Positions 5,771-5,977 of a stretch of DNA of 5,977 nt are shown here, in pieces. A program made the position numbers and the translations under genes. Below the pieces are notes generated by a model, which was given only the letters and a program-made list of their open reading frames with translations, made no database searches and had not been told where the DNA came from. Source of the DNA: Saprospiraceae bacterium (GTDB taxonomy: Bacteria > Bacteroidota > Bacteroidia > Chitinophagales > Saprospiraceae); assembly GCA_023299965.1 (NCBI GenBank), contig JALZVN010000381.1, positions 1 to 5,977 on the forward strand. Reading direction: 5' to 3'. Each line of letters opens with the position of its first letter. Positions within the stretch are counted from its first letter, which is position 1.

Positions 5771-5866
5771 ATGCCTTGTGGTAAGAAAAGAAAGCGTCAT
5801 AAAATATCGACGCACAAGAGAAAGAAAAGACTAAGAAAGAACAGACACAAAACCAAGAAAAGATAA
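5771..5866 (+). CDS. Small basic ribosomal-type protein (AURKAIP1/COX24-like, bS22-like)
   Basis: This 31-codon frame runs from ATG 5771 to TAA 5864-5866. The product begins MPCGKKRKRHKISTHKRKK and continues with RLRKNRHKTKKR; about two thirds of the residues are Lys, Arg or His and there is no acidic residue. The KRKRHK...THKRKKRLRKNRHK pattern matches the very short Bacteroidota proteins annotated 'AURKAIP1/COX24 domain-containing'. That domain is shared with mitochondrial ribosomal protein mS38 and mycobacterial bS22, which sit on the small subunit. A role as a ribosome-bound RNA-neutralising peptide is therefore likely. The gene follows the TPR gene by 43 bases, and a palindrome starts just after the stop. 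It is easily missed because of its length. The cysteine at position 3 is unusual as far as I recall; Ser is more common. Confidence 0.85.
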   Translation: MPCGKKRKRHKISTHKRKKRLRKNRHKTKKR

Positions 5867-5890
5867 TCCTAGAATAATATTATTCTAGGA
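5867..5890. repeat. Perfect 24-base palindrome after the stop codon, possible terminator
   Basis: The half-site TCCTAGAATAAT is followed directly by its reverse complement ATTATTCTAGGA, with no spacer. It begins at the base after the TAA stop. In RNA it would fold as a roughly 10-base-pair hairpin with a 4-base loop. No T-run follows on the plus strand, so it is not a classical intrinsic terminator. It could stop or protect the transcript's 3' end, or be a DNA-binding dyad. A short overlapping alternative, TAGGA-CTA-TCCTA (5886-5898), could compete. Confidence 0.5.
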
Positions 5891-5909
5891 CTATCCTATC
5901 GTGATCTGC

Positions 5910-5940
5910 TCTGCCTTGCTACATTTGATAGCCTGGCAGA
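5910..5940 (+). terminator. Stem-loop, possible 3' structure or terminator
   Basis: TCTGCC (5910-5915) pairs with GGCAGA (5935-5940), and inside it GCTA (5918-5921) pairs with TAGC (5929-5932). A symmetric two-by-two internal loop separates the stems, and a 7-base loop (CATTTGA) closes the hairpin. It is more GC-rich than the surrounding DNA. Only a distant TTTT (5956-5959) follows, so termination is tentative. The rest of 5891-5977 holds no plausible plus-strand gene start. Confidence 0.35.
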
Positions 5941-5977
5941 TTACAGTCTTGATCCTATTTTAGTTATCCGGTTTTTA

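Noticed and set aside
5901..5963. GTG-started 20-codon plus-strand frame
   Set aside because: Short, overlaps the stem-loop, ends at TAG and has no family signal.
5941..5977. Minus-strand open frame entering from the right edge and ending at TAA 5943-5941 (KNRITKIGSRL), possible end of a convergent gene
   Set aside because: Only 11 residues are visible and chance is a sufficient explanation; it would matter for judging the palindrome as a two-way terminator.

Overview
The window looks like chromosomal DNA of a marine or aquatic Bacteroidota bacterium, most likely from the Cytophagales side of the phylum. The reasons are: AT-rich intergenic DNA; no recognisable Shine-Dalgarno sequences before any gene; CAAAnnTA/TAnnTTTG-type -7 boxes of the Bacteroidota sigma factor; a Bacteroidota-type HU protein with an RNI arm tip; TlpA-like and TonB-C-terminal-domain secreted proteins; and a 31-residue, very basic protein of the AURKAIP1/COX24 (bS22-like) type. 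No mobile element, CRISPR array, tRNA or rRNA is visible.

Left half, all on the minus strand. A divergent intergenic region at about 4337-4599 fires leftward into yicC (putative endoribonuclease), gmk (guanylate kinase) and apaG. yicC and gmk overlap by one base, and apaG follows gmk after 15 bases. A second unit starts from its own promoter near 2266-2298: a secreted TlpA-like thioredoxin-fold protein (789-2231, start revised inward), then after 21 bases a secreted protein with a TonB C-terminal domain (767 down to the window edge). That last gene is left open at the edge. It carries an extra C-terminal region that resembles the last domain of GldM/PorM.

Right half, plus strand: an HU-family DNA-binding protein (4600-4917), a membrane-anchored TPR protein (4945-5727) and the tiny basic ribosomal-type protein (5771-5866). 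These probably form one unit. The end of the unit is unusually structured: two adjoining AT-only inverted repeats end exactly at the start codon of the small gene, a perfect 24-base palindrome starts right after its stop codon, and a more GC-rich stem-loop follows at 5910-5940.

Functionally the window groups housekeeping nucleotide and RNA functions (gmk, yicC, HU, the bS22-like protein) with an envelope pair (the TlpA-like protein and the TonB-CTD protein). The most unusual item is the TonB-CTD/GldM-like architecture next to a thiol oxidoreductase. The other items worth a look are palindromes placed directly against -7 boxes or start and stop codons. I see no convincing evidence for an entirely new multi-gene system.
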